A stretch of 64,000 nt of DNA from an uncultured Tateyamaria sp. Its GTDB lineage: Bacteria > Pseudomonadota > Alphaproteobacteria > Rhodobacterales > Rhodobacteraceae. Below are positions 8,095-17,973 of the stretch, piece by piece; the first letter of the stretch is position 1; each line of letters opens with the position of its first letter. The notes under the pieces are model-generated. The model made no database searches and had not been told where the DNA came from. It worked only from the letters and a program-made list of their open reading frames with translations. The stretch spans positions 372,001 to 436,000 of the forward strand of contig CANMVD010000003.1 in assembly GCA_947501275.1 (NCBI GenBank). The letters run 5' to 3'. The position numbers were made by a program, and so were the translations under genes.

Positions 8095-9720
8095 ATGGGC
8101 TGGATGGCAGATGAAACGGGTCTGGACAAGACACCCGCAAATTATGTGCCGTTAACACCGCTATCGCATCTGCGACGCGCCGCCGGAGTTTTCGCCGACG
8201 AGATTGCCGTAAGCTACGGGGCGCACCGGGTCACCTATGCGCAGTATTACGAGCGTTGTACACGGCTTGCCTCGGCGCTTGCCAACATGGGTGTATCCCC
8301 CGGTGATGTGGTCGCGACCTTGCTGCCGAACCTGCCGCCCCAGGCCGAAGCACATTTCGGCGTGCCCGCCTGTGGCGCTGTGGTCAACACGATCAACATG
8401 CGCCTCGACGTGGACACTGTCGCCTATATCTTTGATCACGGCGCGGCCAAGGTTGTGCTGGTCGACACCCAGTTTCTTGAACTTGCCGAGGCGGCCAGCG
8501 AAAAAATGTCTGGTCCCAAACCGACACTGATCGAATGCCCCGACGCCCATGCCGGTTTTCCTGCCTCGGGGCGCTACCAGACATACGAGGATTTGCTGGG
8601 CTCCGGCGATCCCAGCTTTGACTGGATCATGCCACAAGACGAGTGGGAAAGCCTGTCGCTCAACTACACTTCCGGCACCACGGGCCGTCCCAAAGGCGTT
8701 GTGGCCCACCACCGTGGCGCGTATCTGATGACCATGGGCACGGTTGTCTCGTGGCGGATGGTGCTGCGGCCCATTTATATGGCGATTGTGCCGCTGTTTC
8801 ACTGCAATGGCTGGAACCACACGTGGATGATGCCACTGGTCGGGGGCACATTGGTGTGCTGCCGCGATGTGACGGCAGCCAATATCTATAACGCGATCCA
8901 CTATGACGGTGTCACGCATTTCGGCGGCGCACCTATTGTGCTCAACATGATCGTCAACGCGATCGACGAAGACCGGCGCACATTCGATCACACGGTCGAA
9001 GTCTTCACCGCAGGCGCGCCCCCTGCCCCGGCCACCTTGGGCAAGATTGAGGCCTTGGGTTTCAATGTGACGCAAGTCTACGGGCTGACCGAAACTTACG
9101 GCCACGTGACGGAATGTGTCTGGCGCAGCGCGTGGGAAAACGGCACGTCCGAGGAAAAGGCTGCCATCAAAGCGCGCCAAGGCGTCGCTTTTCCGATGAT
9201 GGAAAACATCACGGTGATGGACGCCGACATGGCGCAAGTGGCGCGCGATGCCACCGCGCAGGGAGAGATCATGATACGCGGCAATTCGGTGATGAAGGGG
9301 TATCTCAAGAACCCCGAGGCCACCGCCGAGGCGTTCAAGGGCGGCTATTTCCATTCCGGCGACATCGCTGTGCAGCATCCCGACGGCTATATCCAGATCG
9401 CGGACCGCGCAAAGGACATCATCATTTCAGGCGGCGAAAATATCTCCTCGGTCGAAGTCGAAGGCGTGCTGATGGGCCACCCTGACGTGAACCTCGCCGC
9501 CGTGGTCGCCAAACAGGACGACAAGTGGGGAGAGGTGCCTTGCGCTTTTGTGGAACTCAAGCCAGGAACCTCCCCGACTGAGGCTGACCTGATTGCCTTT
9601 GCGCGCCAGACACTGGCCGGATTCAAAACCCCCAAACAGGTTGTGTTTCAGGAACTGCCCAAGACATCGACGGGCAAGATCCAGAAATTCGAACTGCGCA
9701 AGGTGGCTGCGACGCTCTGA
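8095..9720 (+). CDS. Acyl-CoA synthetase (AMP-forming ligase)
   Basis: 541 aa adenylate-forming enzyme. The P-loop-like motif is YTSGTTGRPKGV (about residues 190-201), followed by the A5-like QVYGLTETYG, the A7/A8 hinge HSGDIAVQHPDGYIQIADRAKD and the C-terminal catalytic lysine in PKTSTGKIQKFELRK. It activates a carboxylic acid to acyl-AMP and then acyl-CoA. The length and the FHCNGWNHTW motif fit the medium-chain/fatty-acyl ligases common in roseobacters, some of which act on methylmercaptopropionate, but the true DMSP-pathway DmdB has a different N-terminus, so I give no symbol. Good Shine-Dalgarno AGGGAGG. Monocistronic, ended by a hairpin. Confidence 0.9.
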   Translation: MGWMADETGLDKTPANYVPLTPLSHLRRAAGVFADEIAVSYGAHRVTYAQYYERCTRLASALANMGVSPGDVVATLLPNLPPQAEAHFGVPACGAVVNTINMRLDVDTVAYIFDHGAAKVVLVDTQFLELAEAASEKMSGPKPTLIECPDAHAGFPASGRYQTYEDLLGSGDPSFDWIMPQDEWESLSLNYTSGTTGRPKGVVAHHRGAYLMTMGTVVSWRMVLRPIYMAIVPLFHCNGWNHTWMMPLVGGTLVCCRDVTAANIYNAIHYDGVTHFGGAPIVLNMIVNAIDEDRRTFDHTVEVFTAGAPPAPATLGKIEALGFNVTQVYGLTETYGHVTECVWRSAWENGTSEEKAAIKARQGVAFPMMENITVMDADMAQVARDATAQGEIMIRGNSVMKGYLKNPEATAEAFKGGYFHSGDIAVQHPDGYIQIADRAKDIIISGGENISSVEVEGVLMGHPDVNLAAVVAKQDDKWGEVPCAFVELKPGTSPTEADLIAFARQTLAGFKTPKQVVFQELPKTSTGKIQKFELRKVAATL

Positions 9721-9727
9721 CCATAGC

Positions 9728-9750
9728 GCCCGGTCCTGACGGGACCGGGC
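9728..9750. terminator. GC-rich hairpin between convergent genes
   Basis: Perfect 9-bp stem GCCCGGTCC / GGACCGGGC with a 5-nt loop (TGACG), 8 nt after the synthetase stop and 37 nt before the end of the convergent prpE. No U-tract, so it may act as an mRNA 3' stabiliser or weak bidirectional terminator. Confidence 0.6.
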
Positions 9751-9786
9751 AATCAGGCGATACGCCGAAGCGCCAACCGACCAGGA

Positions 9787-11676
9787 TCAGCCCTTGGCGT
9801 ACCCCAAGGTCTGCAACGCCTCTTTGATCTCGTCCAGAATAACCGGATCATCAATGGTGGCGGGCATCTTGAACGCCTCATTGTCCGCGATCTTCACAAC
9901 CGTGCCGCGCAGGATCTTGCCCGAGCGCGTCTTGGGCAAACGGTCCACCACAACGGCCTGCTTGAATGCGGCCACCGGACCGATTTGGTCCCGCACACGT
10001 TTCACGCATTCGCCTACAATCTCGTCGTGGGGGCGATTTACGCCCGTGGTCAGGCACAACAAGCCGACAGGTGCCTGCCCCTTCAACTGATCACTGACGC
10101 CCACAACAGCGCATTCGGCCACATCAGGATGGCCCGCCAGCACCTCTTCCATTGCGCCGGTGCTCAGGCGGTGCCCGGCCACGTTGATGACGTCATCGGT
10201 GCGCGCCATGATGTATAGGTAGCCGTCTTCATCCATCATGCCCGCATCACCCGTCTCGTAATAACCCGGGAACGTCGTCAGATAGCTTTTGCGAAAGCGG
10301 TCGCCTGCATTCCACAGGGTCGGCAAGGTGCCCGGAGGCAATGGCAGCTTAATGGCAATCGCACCCAACTCTCCGGGCGCGACGGGATGTCCGCCATCAT
10401 CCAGAATCTGCACATCAAACCCCGGCATCGCCACGGTGGGTGAACCCACCTTGACCGGCAGCGCCTCAAGCCCGGCAGGGTTGCCAGCAATGGTAAAGCC
10501 CGTCTCGGTCTGCCACCAGTGATCATAAACCGGTACACCCAGCATATCGCGCGCCCACTCGATTGTATCCGGGTCCGCACGCTCGCCGGCAAGGTACAGG
10601 GCGCGCAAGCAACTCAGGTCATATTTCTGGCGCTCCAGCCCCTTTGGGTCCTCGCGCTTGACGGCGCGGATGGCCGTGGGCGCAGTAAAGAATGACCGCA
10701 CCTTGTGCTCGGAAATCACGCGCCAGAATGTGCCTGCATCCGGGGTGCCGACGGGCTTGCCCTCAAACACCACTGTCGTGTTGCCGTGAATCAGCGGCGC
10801 GTAGCAAATGTAGGAATGGCCCACGACCCAACCCACGTCAGAGGCTGCCCAGAATACGTCACCCGGTTCGACCTGATAGATGTTCTTCATGGTCCAGTTG
10901 AGAGCCACCAAATGGCCCGCCGTATGACGCACGACACCTTTGGGCGCGCCAGTCGTGCCAGAGGTGTAAAGGATATAGGCCGGATGATTGCCCGCCACAG
11001 GCACACAGTCCGCGAGCGATGTGCCTTTCTGGAAGTCGTGCCAGTCCACATCTGCCGCACCCATCTCGCAAGGGTGCTGGGAACGCTGCAAAATCACCGT
11101 GAAATCAGGGGTGTGATCCGCTTGGGCGATCGCCCCGTCAAGCAGTGGCTTGTATTCGACGACCCGCCCCGGCTCCAACCCGCAGGAGGCTGCGATTATG
11201 GCCTTGGGGGTGCAATCGTCGATCCGCACCGCCAATTCATGGGCCGCAAAACCGCCAAACACGACCGAGTGCACGGCACCTATGCGGGCACAGGCCAGCA
11301 TGGCCACAAGTGCCTCGGGAACCATGGGCATATAGATGATGACACGATCGCCCATCCCGACGCCCTTGGCGGCCAATGCACCTGCAAGGCCAGACACCTG
11401 CTCCAACAGTTCGTTGTACGTGACACGGGACTTGGTGTCGGTGATGGGGCTGTCGTAGATGATGGCCGCCTGATCACCGCGCCCCTGCTCAACGTGCCGG
11501 TCAACCGCGTTCCAGCAGGTGTTCACCTTGGCATCGGCGAACCACTCATAAAGATCGTCACCCAAGTCATGCAGCGCTTTGGTTGGGGCCACATCCCAAT
11601 CGATGGCATCCGCCGCGCGCATCCACCACCCTTCGGGGTTGGCTTTCCAGCTGTTGTACTCCGCACGATAGCCCAT
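9787..11676 (-). CDS. prpE: Propionate-CoA ligase PrpE
   Basis: 629 aa from MGYRAEYNSWKANPEGWW; an open frame extends 63 codons further but lacks homology-like content, and the chosen ATG has GGGAGGAG upstream. Domain order is an N-terminal acetyl-CoA synthetase-like ACAS_N segment, then YILYTSGTTGAPKGVV, DHWWQTETG, ETGDAGMMDEDGYLYIMART and the catalytic lysine in LPKTRSGKILRGT. The length and N-terminus match PrpE of Rhodobacterales rather than acetyl-CoA synthetase. It forms propionyl-CoA (and probably acrylyl- or acetyl-CoA) in the cytoplasm, feeding the methylmalonyl-CoA or methylcitrate routes. The catalytic lysine is commonly acetylated in this family. Confidence 0.9.
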   Translation of the reverse strand: MGYRAEYNSWKANPEGWWMRAADAIDWDVAPTKALHDLGDDLYEWFADAKVNTCWNAVDRHVEQGRGDQAAIIYDSPITDTKSRVTYNELLEQVSGLAGALAAKGVGMGDRVIIYMPMVPEALVAMLACARIGAVHSVVFGGFAAHELAVRIDDCTPKAIIAASCGLEPGRVVEYKPLLDGAIAQADHTPDFTVILQRSQHPCEMGAADVDWHDFQKGTSLADCVPVAGNHPAYILYTSGTTGAPKGVVRHTAGHLVALNWTMKNIYQVEPGDVFWAASDVGWVVGHSYICYAPLIHGNTTVVFEGKPVGTPDAGTFWRVISEHKVRSFFTAPTAIRAVKREDPKGLERQKYDLSCLRALYLAGERADPDTIEWARDMLGVPVYDHWWQTETGFTIAGNPAGLEALPVKVGSPTVAMPGFDVQILDDGGHPVAPGELGAIAIKLPLPPGTLPTLWNAGDRFRKSYLTTFPGYYETGDAGMMDEDGYLYIMARTDDVINVAGHRLSTGAMEEVLAGHPDVAECAVVGVSDQLKGQAPVGLLCLTTGVNRPHDEIVGECVKRVRDQIGPVAAFKQAVVVDRLPKTRSGKILRGTVVKIADNEAFKMPATIDDPVILDEIKEALQTLGYAKG

Positions 11677-11847
11677 GGCGCTCTCCTCCCAGTTCGCTTG
11701 GGTCGTAGGGTTACGCGCGACAGGCCACCGGGGGCAAGAGGGTCTGAGCGCCTCGGACTTGGAAATAGAGAGGCCATCCGTTTTTTCTGGAATGGTGCAA
11801 CGTGATCGACGACAGTTCCAACAACTGAATGTGACGGGGAGCAACGA

Positions 11848-12285
11848 ATGGGATACGCACGACATTGTCTGGCCGCAGGGCTCTTGTTTCTGGCGGCAGC
11901 ATGCACGGCGCCCGACACGTCAAACGAGATTCTCGCGCAGGAATTGGGCCTGAAAGGCCAACCGGCAGAGGAGGGCCTGACCGGAAAGGCATTGCAGGAG
12001 CGCCTGAGCGGGCAGCGATTGACGCTGGTCAATCCCGCGCGTGACCGCGCCGTTTGGATGGACCTTGATGCTGGTGGCACAGGAACAACAACGGCATTGC
12101 GCGACGGCAAGATTATCGGCTCCAAACCGTTGCGCTGGCGCGTTTCAGGGGGACAGCTGTGCGCCGCTGACAAGGGCGACCCGTTGGATTGCGCCCGCGT
12201 TGCCATGTCCGGCAACAACGTCACATTGCGTTGGACGTCAGGGGGACGGTCGCGCATCCTCGCCGGTACGATTGGTCCGGCCTAA
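11848..12285 (+). CDS. Small lipoprotein, unknown function
   Basis: 145 aa. Signal peptide with lipobox: LFLAAACTAPD, the Cys being about residue 19, predicting lipidation and an inner- or outer-membrane anchor. The mature part has no domain I recognise; it contains two cysteines (LCAADKGDPLDCARV) likely disulfide-bonded in the periplasm and an alternating-strand C-terminus. GGGGAGC precedes the ATG. It lies convergent to a second small lipoprotein with a similar two-Cys pattern (CVTGDVRDC), suggesting related compact folds, but the similarity is only by eye. Confidence 0.75.
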   Translation: MGYARHCLAAGLLFLAAACTAPDTSNEILAQELGLKGQPAEEGLTGKALQERLSGQRLTLVNPARDRAVWMDLDAGGTGTTTALRDGKIIGSKPLRWRVSGGQLCAADKGDPLDCARVAMSGNNVTLRWTSGGRSRILAGTIGPA

Positions 12286-12292
12286 ACAAACC

Positions 12293-12309
12293 GGCGGCGC
12301 AGTACCGCC
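12293..12309. terminator. Possible bidirectional hairpin
   Basis: GGCGG 12293-12297 pairs with CCGCC 12305-12309 in the 34-nt gap between the two convergent lipoprotein genes. Short stem, no U-tract; weak support. Confidence 0.3.
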
Positions 12310-12319
12310 TGCGCGAAAA

Positions 12320-12580
12320 TCAGCTTCGGTCACGCACAAAGATATCCGTGAGCGCCAAGCGGCAGTCCCTGACATCGCCGGTCACGCATGTGACCCGCTC
12401 TGCGCCTACACGGATTGTGGTGCGGGAATAGGTGCTGCCATCTTCGCGCTGGTATTCGCGAATTATGGTCGGATAGGTGCGGCCCCGGTCTGAAAATGTG
12501 CCCGGTGTCTCACTGAGCAACCCGCCAGTGGAACAAGCTGCCAACAAAAGGGCCGGGGGCAATAGCAAAACAAATCTCAT
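12320..12580 (-). CDS. Small lipoprotein, unknown function
   Basis: 86 aa. The lipobox LLLAACSTG places the lipidated Cys at about residue 16. The mature domain is short, with a pair of cysteines (VTCVTGDVRDCRLA) probably forming a disulfide and a basic C-terminus (IFVRDRS). No recognised family. It stands alone on the minus strand, upstream of the lipoprotein it faces and downstream of malic enzyme, without an overlap that would suggest an operon. Confidence 0.7.
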   Translation of the reverse strand: MRFVLLLPPALLLAACSTGGLLSETPGTFSDRGRTYPTIIREYQREDGSTYSRTTIRVGAERVTCVTGDVRDCRLALTDIFVRDRS

Positions 12581-12666
12581 TGTAGCGCTCCGTCAAGGAT
12601 CAGGTTCGCTACTGTAAGTAGGGCAATGCAGAGGTTTTGCACCCTCGGTCCAAATGATTTTCGCGT

Positions 12667-14940
12667 CTAGCCGTAGTGATCCACGGGCGTGCCTGCGACT
12701 GCTGACATGTTCAACAGGCCGCGCGCGGTGATCGAAGGGCTGACGATGTGGGCGCGGTTACCCATACCCATCAGAATCGGGCCGACCTCAAGCCCACCGC
12801 CCTTCATTTTGAGAATGTTGCGCACGCCGGATGCCGCATCGGCGTGCGCAAAGACCAGCACGTTGGCTGGTCCGTCCATCCGGTTGCCGGGAAATTGGCG
12901 GTCACGCAATTCCGGTGACAGGGCACTGTCGACGTTCATCTCGCCTTCATAGCAAAAGTCATGGCCCTCGCTGTCGAGAATTTCCATCGCCGCACGCAGA
13001 CGCGCGCCGGATCCGTAGTCCTGATTGCCAAATTGCGATTGCGAACATAGCGCGATGTTCGGCTTGATGCCAAAACGGGCCACGTGACGGGCAGCCCCCA
13101 CAACGATCTCGGCCAGTTCAGCCGGTTCCGGGGTGGTGTGCACGTGTGTGTCAGCAATGAACAAAGGGCCATCTTCGAGAATCATCATCGACATTGCGCC
13201 CACCGGGTGCAGACCATCACGGCCCAAGACCTGAGTGATATAGTTGAGATGCCAGCGAAATTCGCCAAAAGTGCCACAAATCAAGCTGTCTGCTTCGCCG
13301 CGATGCACCATGACCGACCCAATGGCCGTTGTGTTGGTACGCATGATGGCGCGGGCCAGATCCGGGGTCACGCCACGGCGGCACATCAGGCGGTGATACG
13401 TTTCCCAATAATCGCGATAGCGCGAGTCATTCTCGGGGTTCACCAGATCCACGGTGTCGCCCAGTTTGATGGTCAGACCGTCGCGCGCAATGCGGGCCTC
13501 GATCACCTCGGGACGGCCAATCAGGATTGGGCGTTCGGTGGTTTCTTCGACCATCGCTTGTGCGGCGCGCAACACCCGTTCATCCTCTCCTTCCGCAAAA
13601 ACAATGCGGCGGGGTGTGGTGCGCGCAGCCTCGAAGACCGGGCGCATCAACAGGGCGGATTTGAAGACGGACCCGTCGAGTTTTTCCTTGTAGGCCTCAA
13701 GATCTTCAATCGGGCGCTTGGCCACGCCCGTTTCCATCGCGGCCTTGGCCACAGCAGAGCTGACCACAGACACTAGGCGCGGATCAAAGGGTTTGGGGAT
13801 GAGGTAGTCCGCGCCGAAGGTCAGTTGCTCTCCCTTATAGGCGGCGGCGGCCTCGGCACTTGTGGTGGCACGCGCCAATTCGGCAATGCCGTCGATGCAT
13901 GCCAGTTCCATCTCGTCATTGATGGTGGTGGCGCCGACATCAAGTGCGCCCCGGAAAATGAACGGAAAACAGAGTACATTGTTGACTTGGTTCGGAAAAT
14001 CGCTGCGGCCTGTGGCGATGATTGCATCTGGCGCAACTTCGCGGGCCAGATCAGGCAGGATTTCCGGCGTTGGATTGGCCAGTGCAAAGATGATGGGGCG
14101 CGGGGCCATTTTGCGCACATGGTCCTGCGTCAGGACACCGGGACCGGACAACCCAAGGAACAGGTCGGCCCCGTCAATTACATCATCCAGCGTGCGCTTG
14201 TCGCTGGCTTGAGCAAAGGCGGATTTGGCCGGGTTCATATCAAACTCGCGGCCCTCATAAACCAACCCGTGAATGTCACAGAGCCAGACATTCTCGCGCT
14301 TGACTCCCAACTTCAGCAACATGTTGAGACAGGCAATGCCCGCAGCACCGCCCCCGGTAGAGACGATCTTGATGTCCTCAAATGTTTTGCCCGCCACGTG
14401 CAACGCGTTCTTGGCCGCGGCCCCTACAACAATCGCCGTGCCATGTTGATCATCGTGGAAAACAGGGATGTTCATCCGCGCGCGACAAATGCGCTCTACG
14501 GTAAAGCAGTCGGGCGCCTTGATGTCTTCGAGGTTGATGGCACCAAAGGACGGCTCCAATGCGCAAACGATGTCCGCCAGTTTCTCGGGGTCCGTTTCAT
14601 CCACCTCGATGTCAAAGCAATCGATGGACGCAAATTTCTTGAACAGAACCGCCTTGCCTTCCATCACCGGCTTGGAGGCCAACGCGCCGATATTGCCGAG
14701 CCCCAGAACAGCCGACCCGTTGGAAACAACGGCCACGAGGTTTCCACGCGCCGTGTAGCGGGCGGCATTGGCGGGATCTTCCTTGATCTCGAGACAGGCC
14801 TCGGCGACGCCCGGTGAATAGGCGCGCGCCAGATCGCGCCCATTGGCCATGGGCTTGGTCGCGCGGATTTCAAGCTTACCGGGCTTTGGGAATTCGTGGT
14901 AATCGAGTGCTTCCTGGCGCAGATTGGGCTTGTCGGTCAT
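12667..14940 (-). CDS. maeB: NADP-dependent malic enzyme with phosphotransacetylase-like domain
   Basis: 757 aa. The N-terminal half is a malic enzyme: [12 protein letters not shown], the metal/malate-binding [12 protein letters not shown] and a Rossmann segment [14 protein letters not shown]. The C-terminal ~330 residues resemble phosphate acetyltransferase (PTA): [15 protein letters not shown] and GVSMM-like and GMGNRAHI elements, as in the MaeB hybrid enzymes, where this part is regulatory (acetyl-CoA sensing) rather than catalytic. It decarboxylates malate to pyruvate, giving NADPH, in the cytoplasm. Start taken at the ATG at 14940; an in-frame GTG directly precedes it, and GAAGGAA lies upstream. 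Confidence 0.95.
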   Translation of the reverse strand: MTDKPNLRQEALDYHEFPKPGKLEIRATKPMANGRDLARAYSPGVAEACLEIKEDPANAARYTARGNLVAVVSNGSAVLGLGNIGALASKPVMEGKAVLFKKFASIDCFDIEVDETDPEKLADIVCALEPSFGAINLEDIKAPDCFTVERICRARMNIPVFHDDQHGTAIVVGAAAKNALHVAGKTFEDIKIVSTGGGAAGIACLNMLLKLGVKRENVWLCDIHGLVYEGREFDMNPAKSAFAQASDKRTLDDVIDGADLFLGLSGPGVLTQDHVRKMAPRPIIFALANPTPEILPDLAREVAPDAIIATGRSDFPNQVNNVLCFPFIFRGALDVGATTINDEMELACIDGIAELARATTSAEAAAAYKGEQLTFGADYLIPKPFDPRLVSVVSSAVAKAAMETGVAKRPIEDLEAYKEKLDGSVFKSALLMRPVFEAARTTPRRIVFAEGEDERVLRAAQAMVEETTERPILIGRPEVIEARIARDGLTIKLGDTVDLVNPENDSRYRDYWETYHRLMCRRGVTPDLARAIMRTNTTAIGSVMVHRGEADSLICGTFGEFRWHLNYITQVLGRDGLHPVGAMSMMILEDGPLFIADTHVHTTPEPAELAEIVVGAARHVARFGIKPNIALCSQSQFGNQDYGSGARLRAAMEILDSEGHDFCYEGEMNVDSALSPELRDRQFPGNRMDGPANVLVFAHADAASGVRNILKMKGGGLEVGPILMGMGNRAHIVSPSITARGLLNMSAVAGTPVDHYG

Positions 14941-15061
14941 CACACGATTCCTTCATTTTAAATTTGGTTTAGCGTTAAACTATTTTTTTGAGTCCGCCAA
15001 TTGACGTTTGGTCACAGGGCGAAAACGTGATCTTGCGGCGGGCTGCGCCCACGCCATGCTT

Positions 15062-15125
15062 GGGGGGGCTCTGCCCCCAATCGTGGATTGCATCCACGAT
15101 CCCCCCGAAGTTTAATTGGCAAGAT
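15062..15125. repeat. Dispersed intergenic palindromic element, copy 1
   Basis: Contains GGGGGCTCTGCCCCC (15064-15078), a perfect 9-bp hairpin ATCGTGGAT-TGC-ATCCACGAT (15080-15100) and a CCCCCCGAAGTTTAATTGGC tail. The 15-mer recurs exactly at 24539-24553, also followed by CCCCCCG and an A/T-rich stretch then an AGA/AAG run. It sits directly upstream of the cupin gene and supplies its Shine-Dalgarno region. I read it as a family of short dispersed repeats common in Rhodobacterales intergenic DNA. Confidence 0.6.
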
Positions 15126-15139
15126 GAAAGGGGAACGAC

Positions 15140-16231
15140 ATGCCTGAAATACACGCCGAGATACGGCTGGCGACGGCTGCCTTGTCTGATGACATCCCCT
15201 TTTTCACAAAGGTTTTGGGGATGCGCATGGATATGATCTATCCGGCGGATGATCCGTCTGTTGCTGTGTTTTCCGGTCATGGACTGCGTGTGCGCATTGA
15301 GACCGGGGCCTGTGACCCTCCTGTCACGATCCGCATTCTGACGGACGATCCGGATGGGTTTGCAGATGGCGCGCGCGTGTTGCACGCCCCAAACGGGACC
15401 CGCGTCGAGATAGATGTGCTGCACCCTCCGCTCGTAATGCCGCAGACCGCCCACAGTTTTGTCGTCCGCCGGTTGAGCGATCAAGCCCCTTGGGTCATTG
15501 GCCGTGCAGGCATGCATTACCGCGATCTGATCCCGGACCGCCTTGGCGGTTCGATTATTGCCAGTCACATCCGCATTCCGGATGGTGGCCCGGTGCCGGA
15601 CGTGGTGCATTATCATACGGTGGGGTTTCAGCTGATCTTTTGTTACAAGGGGTGGGTTGATCTGGTCTATGAAGATCAAGGGCCGCCATTTCGTCTGTCG
15701 GAAGGTTGTTGTGTCATACAGCCCCCGGAAATCCGCCACCGCGTTCTTTTTGCCAGTGACAATATCGAGGTCATCGAAATCGGTGTTCCGGCAGAGCATA
15801 TCACCACAATTGATCACGACATGACCCTGCCCAACGGCCCCGCCAACCCGGAGCGCCGATTTCAGGGACAACGTTTTGTGCATCACAAGGTGGAAGACGC
15901 GATCTGGGCGCCCTGCCGCCTGTCAGGGTTCGAAGCCCGAGACACGGGTATCGCGGATGGCACACGGGGCGTTGCTGGTGTGCAGGTGATCAGGCGCGGT
16001 GCAGGTGCGCCCACCTTCAGCCGCCATGACAGTGACATCCTGTTCACGTTTGTGATGGCGGGCTCCATGCGGCTGGAAGGTGACGGGCGCGAACCCGTCC
16101 CCCTTGAGGCCGGAGATGCCTTTGTTATTCCACCCCGGCACAGGACGCGCTATGCAGACCCTTCGGAGGATCTGGAATTGCTGGAAGTGTCCCTGCCCGG
16201 TGTGTTTTCAACCATGCAGGAGCTGGCATGA
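15140..16231 (+). CDS. VOC-like plus double-cupin protein
   Basis: 363 aa. The first ~100 residues look like a glyoxalase/VOC half-domain (EIRLATAALSDDIPFFTKVLGM and a GLRVRIETG strand). Two cupin regions follow: HYHTVGFQLIFCYKGWVDLVYEDQG with a metal-type His pair (about residues 155-215) and a C-terminal cupin FVMAGSMRLEG ... PLEAGDAFVIPPRHRTRYA (about 300-350). The function is probably a non-haem metal enzyme or sugar/aromatic-binding protein; no reaction can be assigned. It lies 39 nt before cdd on the same strand, so it may be co-transcribed with the nucleoside salvage genes, but no cupin step is known there. Confidence 0.75.
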   Translation: MPEIHAEIRLATAALSDDIPFFTKVLGMRMDMIYPADDPSVAVFSGHGLRVRIETGACDPPVTIRILTDDPDGFADGARVLHAPNGTRVEIDVLHPPLVMPQTAHSFVVRRLSDQAPWVIGRAGMHYRDLIPDRLGGSIIASHIRIPDGGPVPDVVHYHTVGFQLIFCYKGWVDLVYEDQGPPFRLSEGCCVIQPPEIRHRVLFASDNIEVIEIGVPAEHITTIDHDMTLPNGPANPERRFQGQRFVHHKVEDAIWAPCRLSGFEARDTGIADGTRGVAGVQVIRRGAGAPTFSRHDSDILFTFVMAGSMRLEGDGREPVPLEAGDAFVIPPRHRTRYADPSEDLELLEVSLPGVFSTMQELA

Positions 16232-16270
16232 CCCGATCCTTTTGCGGTCACGATGTGAGGTTTTTGTAAA

Positions 16271-16669
16271 ATGAGTGCCCTGAGAGATGCTGCTGTGGCC
16301 GTGCGCGAGAATGCACATGCCCCTTATTCCGATTTTCAGGTTGGGGCGGCCATCGCCACGGAGTCAGGTGCAATCTACGCTGGCTGCAACGTGGAGAATG
16401 TGGCCTATCCCCAAGGCACCTGCGCAGAGGCCGGCGCCATCGCGGCTATGGTTGCGGCGGGCGAGCGTCAGATCACTGCGGTATATGTTGTGGCTGGCAG
16501 CGCCATGCCAGTTACCCCCTGCGGAGGGTGCCGTCAGAAGCTGGCAGAATTTGCCAGTGGCGGGGTGGCCGTGACCATGGCCACAACAGGCGGCATCGAG
16601 CAGGTCATGACCATGGCCGAGTTGTTGCCTGGTGCCTTTGGCCCTGCCCATATGGAGCCTTCCTCATGA
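16271..16669 (+). CDS. cdd: Cytidine deaminase
   Basis: 132 aa, the homotetrameric short form. Zinc and catalytic motifs are present: GCNVENVAYPQGTCAEAGAI (Cys plus proton-shuttle Glu) and TPCGGCRQKLAEF (two zinc cysteines). It deaminates cytidine and deoxycytidine to uridine and deoxyuridine in pyrimidine salvage. Its stop overlaps the deoA start by four bases (ATGA), and the run cdd-deoA-deoB followed by upp forms a coherent nucleoside salvage block. Confidence 0.96.
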   Translation: MSALRDAAVAVRENAHAPYSDFQVGAAIATESGAIYAGCNVENVAYPQGTCAEAGAIAAMVAAGERQITAVYVVAGSAMPVTPCGGCRQKLAEFASGGVAVTMATTGGIEQVMTMAELLPGAFGPAHMEPSS

Positions 16670-17973
16670 TCAATGCCCGTACCATCATCGCCAAGCTGCG
16701 TCAGCGCCAGACCCCAAATCGCGAGGAATTGGCGTGGTTTGCCCAAGGATTGGCTGACGGCTCAGTCACCGATGCGCAAGCTGGCGCTTTTGCCATGGCC
16801 GTCTGTCTCAACGGGTTGGGCGATGTTGGTCGCGTCGCTCTGACAATTGCAATGCGCGACAGCGGGCGCGTGCTGGATTGGGCGGATACTGGCCCTGTTT
16901 TGGACAAGCACTCTACTGGCGGAGTAGGCGACTGTGTCAGCCTGATACTGGCGCCAGCACTGGCGGCATGTGGTGCCACTGTTCCGATGATTTCAGGGCG
17001 GGGTCTGGGCCATACCGGAGGCACACTCGACAAGCTTGAGGCAATACCAGGCTTGTCAACACAACTGGACGAGCGGCGTTTTCGCGACGTTGTGGCCAAG
17101 GCCGGTTGCGCCATTGCCGGTGCCTCTGCGGCCATCGCCCCGGCTGACAAGCGGCTCTATGCTGTGCGCGATGTGACCTCGACTGTCGAGAGCCTTGATT
17201 TGATCACCGCTTCGATCCTGTCAAAGAAGCTGGCCGCGGGCCTTGACGCGCTGGTGTTGGATGTAAAAGTCGGCTCAGGCGCGTTTATGAAAGACACCGA
17301 AGCGGCCCAGGGTCTGGCCGATGCGCTTGTCAAAACCGCCAATGCGGCCGGGTGCAAAACCACAGCGCTGATCACGGACATGAACCAACCCCTTGCCCCA
17401 TCCTTGGGCAATGCAGTGGAAATTGCAGATGTGATGCGCGTGTTGACGGGCCAGATCAAAGGCCCCCTGGTCGAGATTTCGGCAGCGTTGGGGGGCGTTT
17501 TGCTGGTCAACGGTGGTTTGGCCAAGGACGTCCAAGAAGGCGCGGATGCGATTTTCGCGGCCATTTCCGATGGGCGTGCGGCCGAGCGGTTCGGCACCAT
17601 GATCGCGGCCATGGGCGGCCCTCTCCAGTTTGTGGAGAATTGGGCGCGTTTCCTGCCCGAGGCGACGGTCATTCGTGAAATAACATCGAAAGGTGCGGGC
17701 TATGTCAGCGCCATTGATGGCGAGGCTTTGGGGATGGCCGTCGTCAACCTTGGCGGCGGGCGCTCTGTTGAGACCGACAAGATCAACCCGGCTGTGGGGC
17801 TGTCGGATGTGGCACCGCTGGGCACTAAGGTGGCCCGTGGCCAACCATTGGCTGTGATCCATGCATCGCGCCCGTCAGATGCTGACCGAGCCGAAGCGGC
17901 GCTGCGCACAGCACTCACCATTTCGCAATCTGCGCCTCTGGTGCCTGATTTGATCGCAGAGCGGATCGGCTGA
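16666..17973 (+). CDS. deoA: Thymidine phosphorylase
   Basis: 435 aa from [15 protein letters not shown], chosen for the 4-nt overlap with cdd; upstream frame belongs to cdd. Family signatures: [13 protein letters not shown] (phosphate/substrate-binding), [20 protein letters not shown] and [14 protein letters not shown]. It phosphorolyses thymidine and deoxyuridine to base plus 2-deoxyribose-1-phosphate, which DeoB then converts. Its stop codon shares a base with the deoB ATG, so all three enzymes are translationally coupled. Cytoplasmic homodimer in characterised relatives. Confidence 0.96.
   Translation: MINARTIIAKLRQRQTPNREELAWFAQGLADGSVTDAQAGAFAMAVCLNGLGDVGRVALTIAMRDSGRVLDWADTGPVLDKHSTGGVGDCVSLILAPALAACGATVPMISGRGLGHTGGTLDKLEAIPGLSTQLDERRFRDVVAKAGCAIAGASAAIAPADKRLYAVRDVTSTVESLDLITASILSKKLAAGLDALVLDVKVGSGAFMKDTEAAQGLADALVKTANAAGCKTTALITDMNQPLAPSLGNAVEIADVMRVLTGQIKGPLVEISAALGGVLLVNGGLAKDVQEGADAIFAAISDGRAAERFGTMIAAMGGPLQFVENWARFLPEATVIREITSKGAGYVSAIDGEALGMAVVNLGGGRSVETDKINPAVGLSDVAPLGTKVARGQPLAVIHASRPSDADRAEAALRTALTISQSAPLVPDLIAERIG

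Noticed and set aside
10705-11805. 366-aa plus-strand ORF opposite prpE
   Set aside because: Antisense shadow of a clear adenylate-forming enzyme; composition and repeats of basic residues are not protein-like.
13825-14817. 330-aa plus-strand ORF opposite maeB
   Set aside because: Antisense shadow; maeB is unambiguous.
15920-15932. GGTTCGAAGCCC, tRNA-like T-arm
   Set aside because: Inside the cupin coding frame, no other tRNA arms.
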